Of a DNA stretch of 36,030 nucleotides, positions 8,382 through 16,936 are shown one piece after another. Numbering within the stretch: position 1 is the stretch's first letter; every line of letters starts with the position of its first letter. Below the pieces are notes generated by a model that saw only the letters and a program-made list of their open reading frames with translations, was not told the DNA's origin and searched no databases. Source of the DNA: Paraburkholderia fynbosensis (GTDB taxonomy: Bacteria > Pseudomonadota > Gammaproteobacteria > Burkholderiales > Burkholderiaceae); the NCBI RefSeq assembly GCF_902859935.1, contig NZ_CADIKI010000038.1, positions 1 to 36,030 on the forward strand, read 5' to 3'. The position numbers and the translations under genes were made by a program.

Positions 8382-9868
8382 AGATCCTCATCGCGCGGAT
8401 GAATCACGAGACCAACACGTTCTCGCCGGTGGCGACGCCGCTCGCCGCATTCGGCCGCAACGGCCCGAGCTATGGCTCGGACGCGTTCAACGACAACAAG
8501 GGCATGCAGACCGCAATGGCCGCGTTCATCGACGCCGCCGCGCGCGAGCATGCGGAGATCGTCACACCGATATCCGCTTCGGCGAATCCGAGCGGACCGG
8601 TCGAGGCCGCCGCTTACGATGCGATATGCGACGCGATCGTCGCGGCGGCGGCCGGCTGCGACGCGGTGATGCTCGACCTGCACGGCGCGATGGTCGCCGA
8701 GAATTCGAACGACGGCGAAGGCGATCTGCTCGAACGCGTGCGCGCATTGCTGCCCAATGCGCCGATCGCGGTCGCACTCGATCTGCATGGCAACGTCACG
8801 CAGAAAATGATCGACAACGCGGATGTGATCGTCAGCTTCAAGACCTATCCACACGTCGATATGTACGAGACAGGCGCGCACGCGGCGCGTCTGATGTTCG
8901 ATCTCGTGCATGGCAAGACGAAGCCGGTGATTGCATGGCGTCAGCCGCCGCTGCTCACGCACACGCTGCGCAGCGCGACCGCGGAAGGTGCGATGAAACG
9001 CGCGGTGGATGCCGCGCGTGCGGCTGAGGCCGACGGCATGCTGGCGGTGTCGGTATTGTCCGGCTTTTCGCTGGCCGATATCGCCGTGCCGTGCATCAGC
9101 GTCGTCGTGGTGGGTAACGGCGCGCGTGATGAGGCCGAAGCGGTGGCGGAACGCATCGCGCGGCAGATCTGGGACGAGCGCGAAGATTTCGTCTATCGCA
9201 GCGCGCCGCTCGCGGAGTCGGTCGCGCAAGCGGCCGCGCTCGCGCAGGGCGCCGACAAACCCGTGCTGTTGCTCGATCACGGCGACAACTGCATGTCGGG
9301 CGGCACGTGCGACACGATGGATCTGCTCGAAGAAGCGTTGAAGCAGAAGCTCGAAGGCATCGTCAGCGGGCCGTTGTGCGATCCACAAGCGGTCGCTGCG
9401 TTGATGTCGGCGGGTGTCGGCAGTACGGTGACCGTGACGATCGGCAATAAGGTTGCGAGCGACGCGTTAACGCCGCGCCCGCCGCTTGCCGTGACCGGCG
9501 TGGTGCGTGCACTGACCGACGGCGAATACGTGATCAGCGGTCCGACATACACCGGCCAGCGTGCTTTCATGGGACGTGCCGCTGTTCTCGACACCGGCAT
9601 CGTGAAGCTCGTGGTGACCGAGCGCACGCACGAACCATGGGACCTTGGCGTGTTCGAGAGCGTCGGTATCGATCCGCGCCGAGCGCGCTTTCTGCTGCTC
9701 AAATCGCGCATGTACTGCCGGCCTGTTTTCGTGCCGATCGCCGCGGCGCTCGTGGAGTGCGATAGCCGTGGCGTGACGAGTTCCGATTACGGGCTGTTCG
9801 CCTTCGAGCACGTGAAGCGGCCGGTTTATCCGCTGGATACGGCCACCGAATGGGCGCCGGCGAATTGA
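8378..9868 (+). CDS. M81-family metallopeptidase, MlrC-like
   Basis: 496 residues starting MKILIARMNHETNTFSP, the diagnostic N-terminus of the M81/MlrC family. Further family motifs are DAVMLDLHGAMVAE, ALDLHGNVT, the TYPHVDMYETG segment with metal-binding His/Asp, LLLDHGDNCMSGGTCD near residue 310, and a C-terminal domain with LLLKSRMYCRPVFVP. MlrC of microcystin degraders opens linearised microcystin, but most homologues sit in amino-acid or amide uptake operons and have unknown substrates. The ATG overlaps the preceding hydrolase stop, so the two enzymes are made together. The operon appears to end here; I see no strong terminator. Confidence 0.92.
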   Translation: MKILIARMNHETNTFSPVATPLAAFGRNGPSYGSDAFNDNKGMQTAMAAFIDAAAREHAEIVTPISASANPSGPVEAAAYDAICDAIVAAAAGCDAVMLDLHGAMVAENSNDGEGDLLERVRALLPNAPIAVALDLHGNVTQKMIDNADVIVSFKTYPHVDMYETGAHAARLMFDLVHGKTKPVIAWRQPPLLTHTLRSATAEGAMKRAVDAARAAEADGMLAVSVLSGFSLADIAVPCISVVVVGNGARDEAEAVAERIARQIWDEREDFVYRSAPLAESVAQAAALAQGADKPVLLLDHGDNCMSGGTCDTMDLLEEALKQKLEGIVSGPLCDPQAVAALMSAGVGSTVTVTIGNKVASDALTPRPPLAVTGVVRALTDGEYVISGPTYTGQRAFMGRAAVLDTGIVKLVVTERTHEPWDLGVFESVGIDPRRARFLLLKSRMYCRPVFVPIAAALVECDSRGVTSSDYGLFAFEHVKRPVYPLDTATEWAPAN

Positions 9869-9905
9869 GCGGTAGCTCCGTGTGGGTCTAAATAACGATA
9901 GGGGC

Positions 9906-9934
9906 TTGTGCTGTCCGCGCGGACTCTCTATAAT
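9906..9934 (+). promoter_or_regulatory. promoter of tRNA-Val
   Basis: A perfect -10 box TATAAT (9929-9934) lies 17 bases after TTGTGC (9906-9911), a 4-of-6 match to TTGACA. A GC-rich CGCGC stretch follows the -10 box, resembling a stringent-type discriminator. The mature tRNA begins 14 bases further on. Confidence 0.75.
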
Positions 9935-9947
9935 TCGCGCTCTCTAA

Positions 9948-10024
9948 AGGCTCGTAGCTCAGTTGGTTAGAGCACCACCTTGACATGGTGGGGGTCGTTG
10001 GTTCGAATCCAATCGAGCCTACCA
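9948..10024 (+). tRNA. tRNA-Val (anticodon GAC)
   Basis: 77 bases including an encoded CCA. The acceptor stem AGGCTCG pairs with CGAGCCT, the D-arm is GCTCAGTTGGTTAGAGC, and the anticodon stem-loop is CCACC-TTGACAT-GGTGG with anticodon GAC. The T-arm is GTTGG-TTCGAAT-CCAAT, then discriminator A and CCA. It reads GUC and GUU valine codons. Confidence 0.97.
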
Positions 10025-10036
10025 ACGCATCAGTGA

Positions 10037-10068
10037 CGTAGACGAAAGCGGTTCCGCTTTCGTCTACG
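10037..10068 (+). terminator. perfect 15-bp hairpin after tRNA-Val, likely transcript end
   Basis: CGTAGACGAAAGCGG (10037-10051) is followed after two bases by its exact reverse complement CCGCTTTCGTCTACG (10054-10068). It starts 13 bases after the tRNA CCA. The downstream T content is weak (CAGTTTCTCCC), so it may act as a processing or stability stem as well as a terminator. Confidence 0.6.
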
Positions 10069-10276
10069 GTGCTGTCAGTTTCTCCCTTCTGCATTGCTCC
10101 CGTTTGTTTTGCCACCGAACTCCATCACGAGTGCTATTGCGCGTTCACGGTCTCTGCATTGCATCGCCTTTGCCAATGCGCGGTACAGTTGAGGCTTCTC
10201 CTTCCCGTTTTCGCAACTGAATAAAATGCCGTCAGTGCATCACGCGGTGCCGGCAGATTGAAAGGAAGCCGACGCA

Positions 10277-11980
10277 ATGAAGAAGCTCATCAATGACGTT
10301 TGCGCCGTTGTCCCCGATATGCTCGACGGACTCGCGGCGCTCAATCCCAATCTCTCGCTATTGCAAGGCAGCACGATCGTCGTGCGCGCCGATGCCGAGG
10401 CCGTCGCCGCGCGCGGCGAGGTCGCACTGATCTCGGGCGGCGGCTCGGGCCACGAGCCCGCGCACGGCGGCTATGTGGGCCACGGCATGCTGAGCGCGGC
10501 GGTGGCGGGCGAAGTGTTCACGTCGCCGTCCACGGATGCCGTGCTCGATGCGATACGCGCGGTGGCCGGCCCGGCCGGTGTGCTGCTGATCGTGAAGAAC
10601 TACACGGGCGATCGCTTCAACTTCGGCCTTGCCGCGGAGATCGCACGCGCGGAAGGCATCCCGACGGAGATGGTGATCGTCGCCGACGACGTCGCGCTGA
10701 CGGCGAGCGGCGACCATGCGGGTCGTCGCGGGCTTGCCGGGACCGTACTGGTTCACAAGATCGCGGGCGCGGCGGCGGCAGCGGGCCGTCCGTTGGGGGA
10801 GGTCGCGCGGATCGCGCGCCAGGTGGCCGCGTCGCTCGGCACGATGGGCGTCGCACTCACGCCGTGCACGGTGCCCGCAGCGGGCAAGCCGGGGTTCGAA
10901 CTGGCCGATGGCGAAATCGAATGGGGTCTCGGCATTCATGGCGAACCCGGTGTCGAACGCGGCGCGATGGAGCCGGCCAAGGCGATCGTCGCGAGACTGC
11001 TGGCGAAAATCACCAACGATCTCGCGTTGCAGTCCGGCGAGCGCGTGGCGCTGCTGGTGAACAACCTCGGCGGCACGCCGTCGAGCGAATTGAACGTCGT
11101 GGCGGGGTCCGCGCTGCGCAATCTGGCGGAGCGCGGCATCAAGGTGGAACGCGCGTGGGCGGGCACGTTCCTGAGCGCGCTGGAAATGGCCGGCGTCTCG
11201 TTGACGCTGCTGCGCGTGGACGACGAGCGGCTCGGCTGGCTCGATGCCGTGGCGCGCACGAGCGCATGGCCGGGGTTGAGCGGCCGCGTCGCACAGGTCT
11301 CGGTGCGGCCGGCTCCGCAGACGCCGGAGCGCGCGAGCGGCGCAACGCTCGCGCACGATGCGACGCTGCGCCGTGTGATCGAAGCGGTGTGCGCGTGCTT
11401 GCTGAAAGCCGAGCCGACGCTGACCGAGATGGATCAACGCGTCGGCGATGGCGATCTGGGCATCAGTCTGTCGCGTGGCGCGCGCGCCGTGTTGCATGAA
11501 CTCGACACCTATCCCACCGAAGCGACGCCGGGCGCCGTGTTGCGCAGCATGTCCGCGACGCTGCGGCGCGTAGTCGGCGGCACGTCGGGGCCGCTGTACG
11601 CGGTGATGCTGTTGCGTTCGGCTGCTGCGCTCGAACAGTCCGACGGCGCGACGGCGACGCAATGGGCGGCGGCATTCGGCGCGGGCGTCGAGGGATTGAT
11701 GGAGCTGGGCGGCGCGAAGCCAGGCGATCGCACGATGGTCGATGCACTGAAGCCGGCCGCCGACGCGTTGCGGTCCGCGCTCGCAGGCGCGACGGAGATC
11801 GGTGCAGCGCTACAGGCCGCAGTCAATGCGGCCTCCGACGGTGCCGCGCAAACGGCGTCGATGCATCCACGGCGAGGACGTTCGAGTTATGTCGGCGAGC
11901 GCGCGCTCGGTCACGTGGACCCGGGCGCGCATGCGGTGACGTTGTGGCTGGCTGCGATTCGGGACGCGTGGGTGAAGTGA
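10277..11980 (+). CDS. fused DhaK-DhaL dihydroxyacetone kinase-family protein (ATP-dependent)
   Basis: 567 residues with GAAAGGAAG as ribosome site at about 10259-10267. The DhaK domain (about 1-330) has the LISGGGSGHEPAHGGYVGHG motif (51-70), VKNYTGDRFNFGLA and His221 in GIHGEPGVER, the residue that binds the ketose carbonyl covalently. The DhaL domain (about 350-567) has MDQRVGDGDLG with the Mg-nucleotide aspartates and RSSYVGERALGHVDPGA. A single-chain kinase uses ATP rather than the PTS. Many such homologues act on erythrulose or other ketoses, and there is no glycerol dehydrogenase or other substrate gene next door, so dihydroxyacetone itself is only one possibility. Confidence 0.92.
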   Translation: MKKLINDVCAVVPDMLDGLAALNPNLSLLQGSTIVVRADAEAVAARGEVALISGGGSGHEPAHGGYVGHGMLSAAVAGEVFTSPSTDAVLDAIRAVAGPAGVLLIVKNYTGDRFNFGLAAEIARAEGIPTEMVIVADDVALTASGDHAGRRGLAGTVLVHKIAGAAAAAGRPLGEVARIARQVAASLGTMGVALTPCTVPAAGKPGFELADGEIEWGLGIHGEPGVERGAMEPAKAIVARLLAKITNDLALQSGERVALLVNNLGGTPSSELNVVAGSALRNLAERGIKVERAWAGTFLSALEMAGVSLTLLRVDDERLGWLDAVARTSAWPGLSGRVAQVSVRPAPQTPERASGATLAHDATLRRVIEAVCACLLKAEPTLTEMDQRVGDGDLGISLSRGARAVLHELDTYPTEATPGAVLRSMSATLRRVVGGTSGPLYAVMLLRSAAALEQSDGATATQWAAAFGAGVEGLMELGGAKPGDRTMVDALKPAADALRSALAGATEIGAALQAAVNAASDGAAQTASMHPRRGRSSYVGERALGHVDPGAHAVTLWLAAIRDAWVK

Positions 11981-12004
11981 GCAGCATTGCACGAGCGCGT
12001 GCCC

Positions 12005-12041
12005 GAAAAAACGGCTAACAGTACCAGCACTGTTAGCCGTT
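12005..12041 (-). terminator. terminator of the IclR-linked catabolic operon
   Basis: Read on the minus strand, AACGGCTAACAGT, a 6-base loop and ACTGTTAGCCGTT form a perfect 13-bp stem (12010-12041) that runs into a T tract (the A run at 12006-12011 on the plus strand). It follows the yciI-like stop at 12068 and also separates that operon from the convergent kinase gene ending at 11980. Confidence 0.88.
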
Positions 12042-12067
12042 CAATCACACAGCCGATATCGAGTCGG

Positions 12068-12364
12068 CTACAAACAGCACTCGCCGTCGAAGTAAGCCTT
12101 GCGCCAACGCGTGATCGTCACGCGCTCGAACAGGCCGACTGCAGAAAACGGATCGGCCGCAATAAACTGTTCGGCTTCCTCGCGCGTGTCCAGATCGACT
12201 ACATATAAACCGCCGCCCGCGCCGCTGCCGTCGTCGTTCAGCTTTGCGCCGCACGCGAGCAGCAGTGCCTTGTTCTTCTCGAGAAACGCGAGGTGGGTAT
12301 CGCGCTCACGCGTGCGGACTTCGGCATGGCCGGGCTTGTCGAATGTTTCGATGATGTAGGGCAT
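12068..12364 (-). CDS. YciI-family protein
   Basis: 98 residues starting MPYIIETFDKPGHAEVRTRE, with the YciI/PF03795 pattern: an R-x-x-H pair (RERDTHLAFLE), GAKLNDDGSGAGGGLYVVD, EEAEQFIAADPFSAVGLF and a C-terminal ITRWRKAY. It is a small ferredoxin-like alpha/beta dimer. The family holds a conserved His/Asp pocket, and a few members act on chlorinated lactones or similar ring compounds, but most have no known reaction. It is the last gene of the operon, 12 bases after the muconolactone isomerase-like gene, whose product has a similar fold. Confidence 0.88.
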   Translation of the reverse strand: MPYIIETFDKPGHAEVRTRERDTHLAFLEKNKALLLACGAKLNDDGSGAGGGLYVVDLDTREEAEQFIAADPFSAVGLFERVTITRWRKAYFDGECCL

Positions 12365-12376
12365 CGGCTCTCCGCT

Positions 12377-12661
12377 TCAGTTCGGCGCAATCGCGGACGG
12401 ATGCTGCGCAAGCGGCGTCACGTTCACGCTCATGTACGGATAGAGCGGCAAGGAACTGAGCAGCGTATGCAGTTCGTCATTCGACTCGACGTCGAACACG
12501 CTGTAATTCGCGTACTGCCCGGCCACCCGCCACAGATGACGCCATTTGCCCTCGTGCTGCAACTTCTGCGAGAACGCCTTTTCCTCGGCCTTCAGACGGT
12601 CGGTCAACGCGCGGTCGGCGTCGGCGGGAATCTGAACCTGCATATGAACCAGATATAGCAT
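12377..12661 (-). CDS. muconolactone delta-isomerase-like protein
   Basis: 94 residues from ATG 12659-12661 with GGAGAG upstream; a longer reading to 12694 is possible but lacks a better site. The sequence MLYLVHMQVQIPAD, then EKAFSQKLQHEGKWRHLWRV, YANYSVFDVESNDELHTLLS, and SLPLYPYMSVNVTPLAQHPS follows the CatC/MmlI pattern along its full length. CatC shifts the double bond of muconolactone to give 3-oxoadipate enol-lactone. There is no catA, catB or catD here, so the substrate is probably another unsaturated lactone. It is co-transcribed with the cyclase-family enzyme and dehydrogenases upstream. Confidence 0.88.
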   Translation of the reverse strand: MLYLVHMQVQIPADADRALTDRLKAEEKAFSQKLQHEGKWRHLWRVAGQYANYSVFDVESNDELHTLLSSLPLYPYMSVNVTPLAQHPSAIAPN

Positions 12662-12713
12662 TCGAAACTTCTCTCCATCGATGAGGCCGCGCATATTGCG
12701 GCCGGAATCTTGC

Positions 12714-14042
12714 TCAACCCCAGGCGAGAATCGCCACCGTGTACACGATGCCGATCCAGAACATCATGATGACCGTATAGCCCATGATGTCCTTCAGTTT
12801 CAGCTTCGACAGCGCGAGTGCCGGCAGAATCCAGAAGGGCTGGATCAGATCGTTCCATGCGTTGCCGAGCATGACGGCGGTCGCCGTGTGTCCCACCGAT
12901 GCGCCGATCGACTTGGCCGCCTCGATCATGAACGGCCCCTGAATTACCCAGTGGCCGCCGCCCGACGGTGCGAAGAAGTTGATGAAGAACGAGCTGACCA
13001 AGCCCCAGAACGGCAGCGTGGCGGGCGTGGCGATGTTCACGAAGAAGTGCGAGAACGTGTTGACGAGACCCGATGAGGCCATGATCGCCATGATCCCCGC
13101 GTAGAAGGGGTATTGCAGAATGATGCCGCTGATCGTGCGAATGCCTTCGTTGAGCTTCTCCACATAGCGAATCGGCGTGCCGAGCAGGATGATGCCGAGA
13201 AACAGAATGATGAAGTTGATCAGGTTCAGGTCCATCGAGCCGCCGCCGTGGAAATACAGCACCACGTAAATCACGCCGATCGCGCCGATCAGAAAGCTCA
13301 GCAGGCGGCTGTTGTTCAGGCGGTTGGCAATCGTGTTGCTTTCGTCGATATCGACGGCGGGCGTCGCGGCTTTCGGGGTTTCGTACAGCGCCGGGTCGAT
13401 TTCCGTGACCGGCTGGCCCGGCTTCGGATGCAGCCACGCGTTGAGCAGCGGCAGCGTAATGATGACGACGAGGCTCGTGAGCAGCATGGTCGGCGAGAAG
13501 ATCGTTTCCGCGAGCGGAATCACGCCCATCTGCGCTTCCATCGGATGCCCCTTGGTAGAGATCAGTACGGGAATGCTCGCCGACAGACCCAGACCATACA
13601 TCGTGAAGCCGCTGTAGGCGGACGCGATGATCAGCGGATAGTGCACGCCCTTGATGCTCATCGCGAGTTTGCGCGCGACGATGCCGCCGATCACGAGACC
13701 GAAGCCCCAGTTCAGATAGCTGCCGATGCCGCCAACCAGCGTCGCGACGATCACCGCCATGCGTGGATCATGAACCCGCGCGACGAGCCGGTCGAGGAAA
13801 CGTTCGGTCAGCGGCGCGGTGGCGAGCACATATCCCATCGCAAGAATCACCGCCATCTGCGTGGTGAACGCGAGCAACGCCCAGAAGCCCTTGCCCCAAC
13901 TCAGGGTGAGCGCCGTGACCGCCTGGCCCTGAACGAGCACGGCGAGAAGCATCGTGAGTAGCGTGAGGCCGATGGCGAACACGAACGGGTCGGGCAGATA
14001 CTTGCGCATCAGCTCGGTGAAGAAGGCGGTGATTTTCTGCAT
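12714..14042 (-). CDS. AtoE-type short-chain fatty acid/carboxylate carrier
   Basis: 442 residues starting MQKITAFFTELMRKYLPDPF. It is highly hydrophobic with about ten to twelve membrane segments. The family pattern is clear: VGGIGSYLNWGFGLVIGGIV, YSGFTMYGLGLSASIPVLI, GIILQYPFYAGIMAIMASSG, INFFAPSGGGHWVIQGPFM and MLGNAWNDLIQPFWILPALA. The known relative AtoE is linked to acetoacetate and short-chain fatty acid uptake. In this operon it presumably imports the carboxylic acid used by the enzymes around it. The start codon is 76 bases after the dehydrogenase stop. Confidence 0.92.
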   Translation of the reverse strand: MQKITAFFTELMRKYLPDPFVFAIGLTLLTMLLAVLVQGQAVTALTLSWGKGFWALLAFTTQMAVILAMGYVLATAPLTERFLDRLVARVHDPRMAVIVATLVGGIGSYLNWGFGLVIGGIVARKLAMSIKGVHYPLIIASAYSGFTMYGLGLSASIPVLISTKGHPMEAQMGVIPLAETIFSPTMLLTSLVVIITLPLLNAWLHPKPGQPVTEIDPALYETPKAATPAVDIDESNTIANRLNNSRLLSFLIGAIGVIYVVLYFHGGGSMDLNLINFIILFLGIILLGTPIRYVEKLNEGIRTISGIILQYPFYAGIMAIMASSGLVNTFSHFFVNIATPATLPFWGLVSSFFINFFAPSGGGHWVIQGPFMIEAAKSIGASVGHTATAVMLGNAWNDLIQPFWILPALALSKLKLKDIMGYTVIMMFWIGIVYTVAILAWG

Positions 14043-14118
14043 GGGACTGTCTCTAGCTTTGGTCGAATAGTAGTTATCGGGTCACGCGGAGATTACGGCG
14101 GGATATAACGGCCGCGGG

Positions 14119-15078
14119 CTATGAATCATTCGATACGGATTCCTTGCGATACTGGGCCAGCTTCATCAGCGCGCGATCGCGCCATGCGACGCGCGCTTCC
14201 CATTGGTCGAGCGGCAACGCGCTGCGGCGCGCCGCGGCCACATCCGCGACGAGTTCAGGAGTCCACGGATCGTGCTGGCCGCGCTCGGCGCCCATGCGGG
14301 CATACGAGGGGCCCATCTTCTGCGCGTGCGAGGCGATGCCGCCGCGCGTGTTCAGGTCGGCGGTTTCGAACGGACCGATCACCGACCAGCGCAAACCCAG
14401 CGCTTCCCGCACGACCGTGTCGATGTCGTCTACCGACGCGACGCCATCGCGCACGAGGCAGTACGCTTCGCGCAAGAGCGCGCCTTGCAGCCGGTTGAAG
14501 ACGAAGCCTTCCACTTCCTTCGCGACGCGTACCGGCTTGAGGCCGGCGTCGGTGAACAGATCGATGGCGCGTGTGACGGCGTTGTCATCGGTGAACGGCG
14601 CGGGCACGATTTCGACGACCGGAATCAGATAGGGCGGATTGCCCGGATGCGCGACGAGGCAGCGGCCGCGGCCCGGCAACGTCGCGTCGATAAAGCGCGA
14701 CGCTGCGAGAAACGACGAGGCGCTCGCGAGAATCGCATGCGCGGGCGCGGCGCGATCGAGCTGCGCGAACAGTTCGCGCTTGATCTCCTCGCGCTCGGGC
14801 GCACATTCCTGCACGAGGTCGGCCTGTGCTGCTGCGGCGTCGAGCGTCGCGACGATCTCGACGCGAGCGGCGACCACGTTCGCCGCTTCATCGAGCAGGC
14901 CGAAGCGCGTCAACGCTTCGAGCCGTTGCAGGATTTCCGCCGGCGCAAGTTCGCGCCGCTGCGCTGCCGGATCGAACAGACGCACCCGCCAGCCGGCGCG
15001 CGCGAACACCACCGCGAATGCAATGCCAATGCTGCCGCCGCCGACAATGCCTGCACGCCGCGTCTCATGAGCGCACAT
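14119..15078 (-). CDS. 3-hydroxyacyl-CoA dehydrogenase-like NAD-dependent dehydrogenase (L-gulonate/carnitine dehydrogenase subgroup)
   Basis: 319 residues from ATG 15076-15078, which lies 2 bases after the SDR stop. The N-terminal Rossmann fold has GIVGGGSIGIAFAVVFARAG with Gly13, Gly15 and Gly18. The family catalytic region reads CLVAHPGNPPYLIPVVEIVP with the active-site His, and the helical C-terminal domain has GFVFNRLQGALLREAYCLV. The short single-domain form with HPGNPPYL is typical of the lambda-crystallin, L-gulonate and carnitine dehydrogenase branch, not of fatty-acid oxidation multienzymes. It probably oxidises a 3-hydroxy acid imported by the AtoE-type carrier; the substrate is not known. 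Confidence 0.9.
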   Translation of the reverse strand: MCAHETRRAGIVGGGSIGIAFAVVFARAGWRVRLFDPAAQRRELAPAEILQRLEALTRFGLLDEAANVVAARVEIVATLDAAAAQADLVQECAPEREEIKRELFAQLDRAAPAHAILASASSFLAASRFIDATLPGRGRCLVAHPGNPPYLIPVVEIVPAPFTDDNAVTRAIDLFTDAGLKPVRVAKEVEGFVFNRLQGALLREAYCLVRDGVASVDDIDTVVREALGLRWSVIGPFETADLNTRGGIASHAQKMGPSYARMGAERGQHDPWTPELVADVAAARRSALPLDQWEARVAWRDRALMKLAQYRKESVSNDS

Positions 15079-15080
15079 GC

Positions 15081-15782
15081 TCAGACTCCCGCGACGCCGA
15101 CGGTCATCCCGCCGCACACGTACAGCACCTGGCCCGTGACGAAACCGCTGCGCGCATCGAGCAGATACGAGGCGGCATGCGCGACGTCGTCCGGCGTGCC
15201 GACGCGCTTGACCGGCACGCTGTCGATGATCGCGCGCGTGCGCGGCGCATCCGGCGGATTCGCGCGGTCGAACAGTTCGGTGCGGATCGGACCGGGGCCG
15301 ATCGCGTTAGCGGTCACGCCGAACGCGCCGAGTTCCAGCGCCCACACACGCGTCATGCCGAGCAACGCGGCTTTCGTCGCCGAATAGGCGGTGCGCAATT
15401 CCTTGCCGAGCGCCGCACGCGACGACATATTGACGATGCGCCCAAAGCCCGCGGCTTTCATGCCGGGCAACAGCGCCTGCATGCATTGCAGCGAGCAGCG
15501 CACATTGAGCGCCCACGCGCGTTCGAGTTCTTCGAGCGATTGCTCCGCGGCGTTCGCCGGCACCACGACACCGACGTTATTGACGAGGCGCGTGATCGGC
15601 CCGCCTTCGAGTGCGCGTTCAAGTGCCTGTGCAGTCGCCTGCGGGTCCGACAGATCGGCGATCAGTCCATCGCCCACACGGTCGATCACGACCACGTCAT
15701 AACCATCCGCCTTGCAGCGTGCCGCGCATGCCGCTCCGATGCCGGCGGCGCCGCCGGTAATCAACACTCGTTCTTTGGCCAT
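15081..15782 (-). CDS. short-chain dehydrogenase/reductase (SDR)
   Basis: 233 residues. The NAD(P)-binding motif TGGAAGIG is at 9-16, NNVG follows at about 85-90, the catalytic Ser is in IVNMSSRAALG, and the YSATK motif supplies Tyr and Lys. It is a classical SDR that oxidises or reduces a hydroxyl/keto group. It lies 32 bases after the cyclase-family gene and 2 bases before the next dehydrogenase gene. The presence of an aspartate after the second strand (VVVIDRVGD) favours NAD over NADP. Confidence 0.92.
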   Translation of the reverse strand: MAKERVLITGGAAGIGAACAARCKADGYDVVVIDRVGDGLIADLSDPQATAQALERALEGGPITRLVNNVGVVVPANAAEQSLEELERAWALNVRCSLQCMQALLPGMKAAGFGRIVNMSSRAALGKELRTAYSATKAALLGMTRVWALELGAFGVTANAIGPGPIRTELFDRANPPDAPRTRAIIDSVPVKRVGTPDDVAHAASYLLDARSGFVTGQVLYVCGGMTVGVAGV

Positions 15783-15814
15783 GTTTCAGATTCAGAAAGG
15801 GAAAGAGAGAAAGC

Positions 15815-16867
15815 TCAGACGGTCGCGATCGGCGTGACGGGCGAACCCATCGCGCCAGGCAGGCGCAGCGGCGGCGCGGTCAGCATGAAATGCGAGCGGC
15901 CGTTTGCCCGAAGCCAGGCGGCGAGATCGCGCAAGTACCAGAGTTCGCCGAGCGGCAGGCCGAGTTTGAACAGGCAATGGTGATGCAGCGGCATCAGCGG
16001 ATGCTCGCCCGGCGTCGCGGGCGGGCGCGCCGGATAGCGTTCGACCGCGTAGTTGTCGGCGGCGAGCGCGGCAATGCCCGAATCGGTGAGCCATTGCAGC
16101 AGGCGTTCGTCGCGGCCGTCGAGCGCGCAGCAGTGACTGTCGAGTACGGCTTCGTCAGGATGACGATTCATTTCCAGCACCATTTCCGCGAAACCGGTGC
16201 GCAGCACGAGCATGTCGCCGCGTTCGATCTGCACGCCGTCGGCGTCGATCGCGAACATCAGGTCGTCGTAGCCGACCGTGCGATGCTCGCGAGCGTAATG
16301 CGCGACCAGATCGACCAGCACGCCGCGGCCCTGCATGCCTTTGACCGCCAGGTTTTCGATGCCAAGCACGTCGGCGTGACTGTGTTCGCCGCCGCATGCG
16401 TGCGGCGCGAAGCCGTCGTCGGCGCGATACTCGATCGGCCCGACGACATCGGTATGCGCGCGATAACCGTTGTAGTAGACGCTCTCGGGCACGCCGTCGC
16501 CGTCTGCGTCGAAGCGCGCGCCCACGTGCGCGAGCGAATCCCATTGCGTCGAATATTGCAGGCTCAACAGTACCTGGTCGTCGCTGACGACGTCGGTGGC
16601 GCCGGGTTCGTTGCGCGCGAACGGAAAGTTCACGTAGGGCAGGCCGTCCCTGACCGTGGGCCGCAAGACGGGCGGGTGGCGGCGCACGTTCAGTTTGTTG
16701 TCGCCGGGAAAGTCGAGCGGCAACGACAGACAGAAGCTCAGACCCGCGCGGATTTCGCGCGCGCCCCTCAATACCTGTTCCGTACCGATCAGATTCGGCC
16801 TGCCGAGTTGGTCGTCGTCTCCGAAGTCACCCCAGTTCGAGCCTTCCGGCCTGTTCTTCCAGCGCAT
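15815..16867 (-). CDS. cyclase-family metal-dependent hydrolase (PF04199, kynurenine formamidase-like)
   Basis: 350 residues beginning MRWKNRPEGSNWGDFGDDDQ. The pattern LSLQYSTQWDSLAHVGARFD corresponds to the metal-site HxGTHxD-type region of the family in its long-form version (QWDSLAH). GGEHSHADVLGIENLAVKGM, GRGVLVDLVAHYA, GDMLVLRTGF and ALAADNYAVE also fit. Family members hydrolyse or open amide and lactone bonds; the long form is common in aromatic and terpenoid acid pathways of soil bacteria. As the first enzyme gene of the operon, 69 bases after iclR, it may catalyse a ring-opening or hydrolytic first step. This is inference. Confidence 0.88.
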   Translation of the reverse strand: MRWKNRPEGSNWGDFGDDDQLGRPNLIGTEQVLRGAREIRAGLSFCLSLPLDFPGDNKLNVRRHPPVLRPTVRDGLPYVNFPFARNEPGATDVVSDDQVLLSLQYSTQWDSLAHVGARFDADGDGVPESVYYNGYRAHTDVVGPIEYRADDGFAPHACGGEHSHADVLGIENLAVKGMQGRGVLVDLVAHYAREHRTVGYDDLMFAIDADGVQIERGDMLVLRTGFAEMVLEMNRHPDEAVLDSHCCALDGRDERLLQWLTDSGIAALAADNYAVERYPARPPATPGEHPLMPLHHHCLFKLGLPLGELWYLRDLAAWLRANGRSHFMLTAPPLRLPGAMGSPVTPIATV

Positions 16868-16936
16868 TGCAAATCCTTCTGAGCTGGCCTGCGCACAGCA
16901 CCGTTCGGATATCGAACGAAGCGTGGCGGCGCGCCG

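Noticed and set aside
9888..10115. Minus-strand 75-codon open frame
   Set aside because: It runs antisense through tRNA-Val and its hairpin. Its GSIGFEPTTPT segment is a familiar false protein from the reverse strand of tRNA genes.
12377..12661. Calling the muconolactone isomerase-like gene catC of the catechol pathway
   Set aside because: No catA, catB or catD is present and the neighbours are unrelated enzymes, so only family membership is supported.
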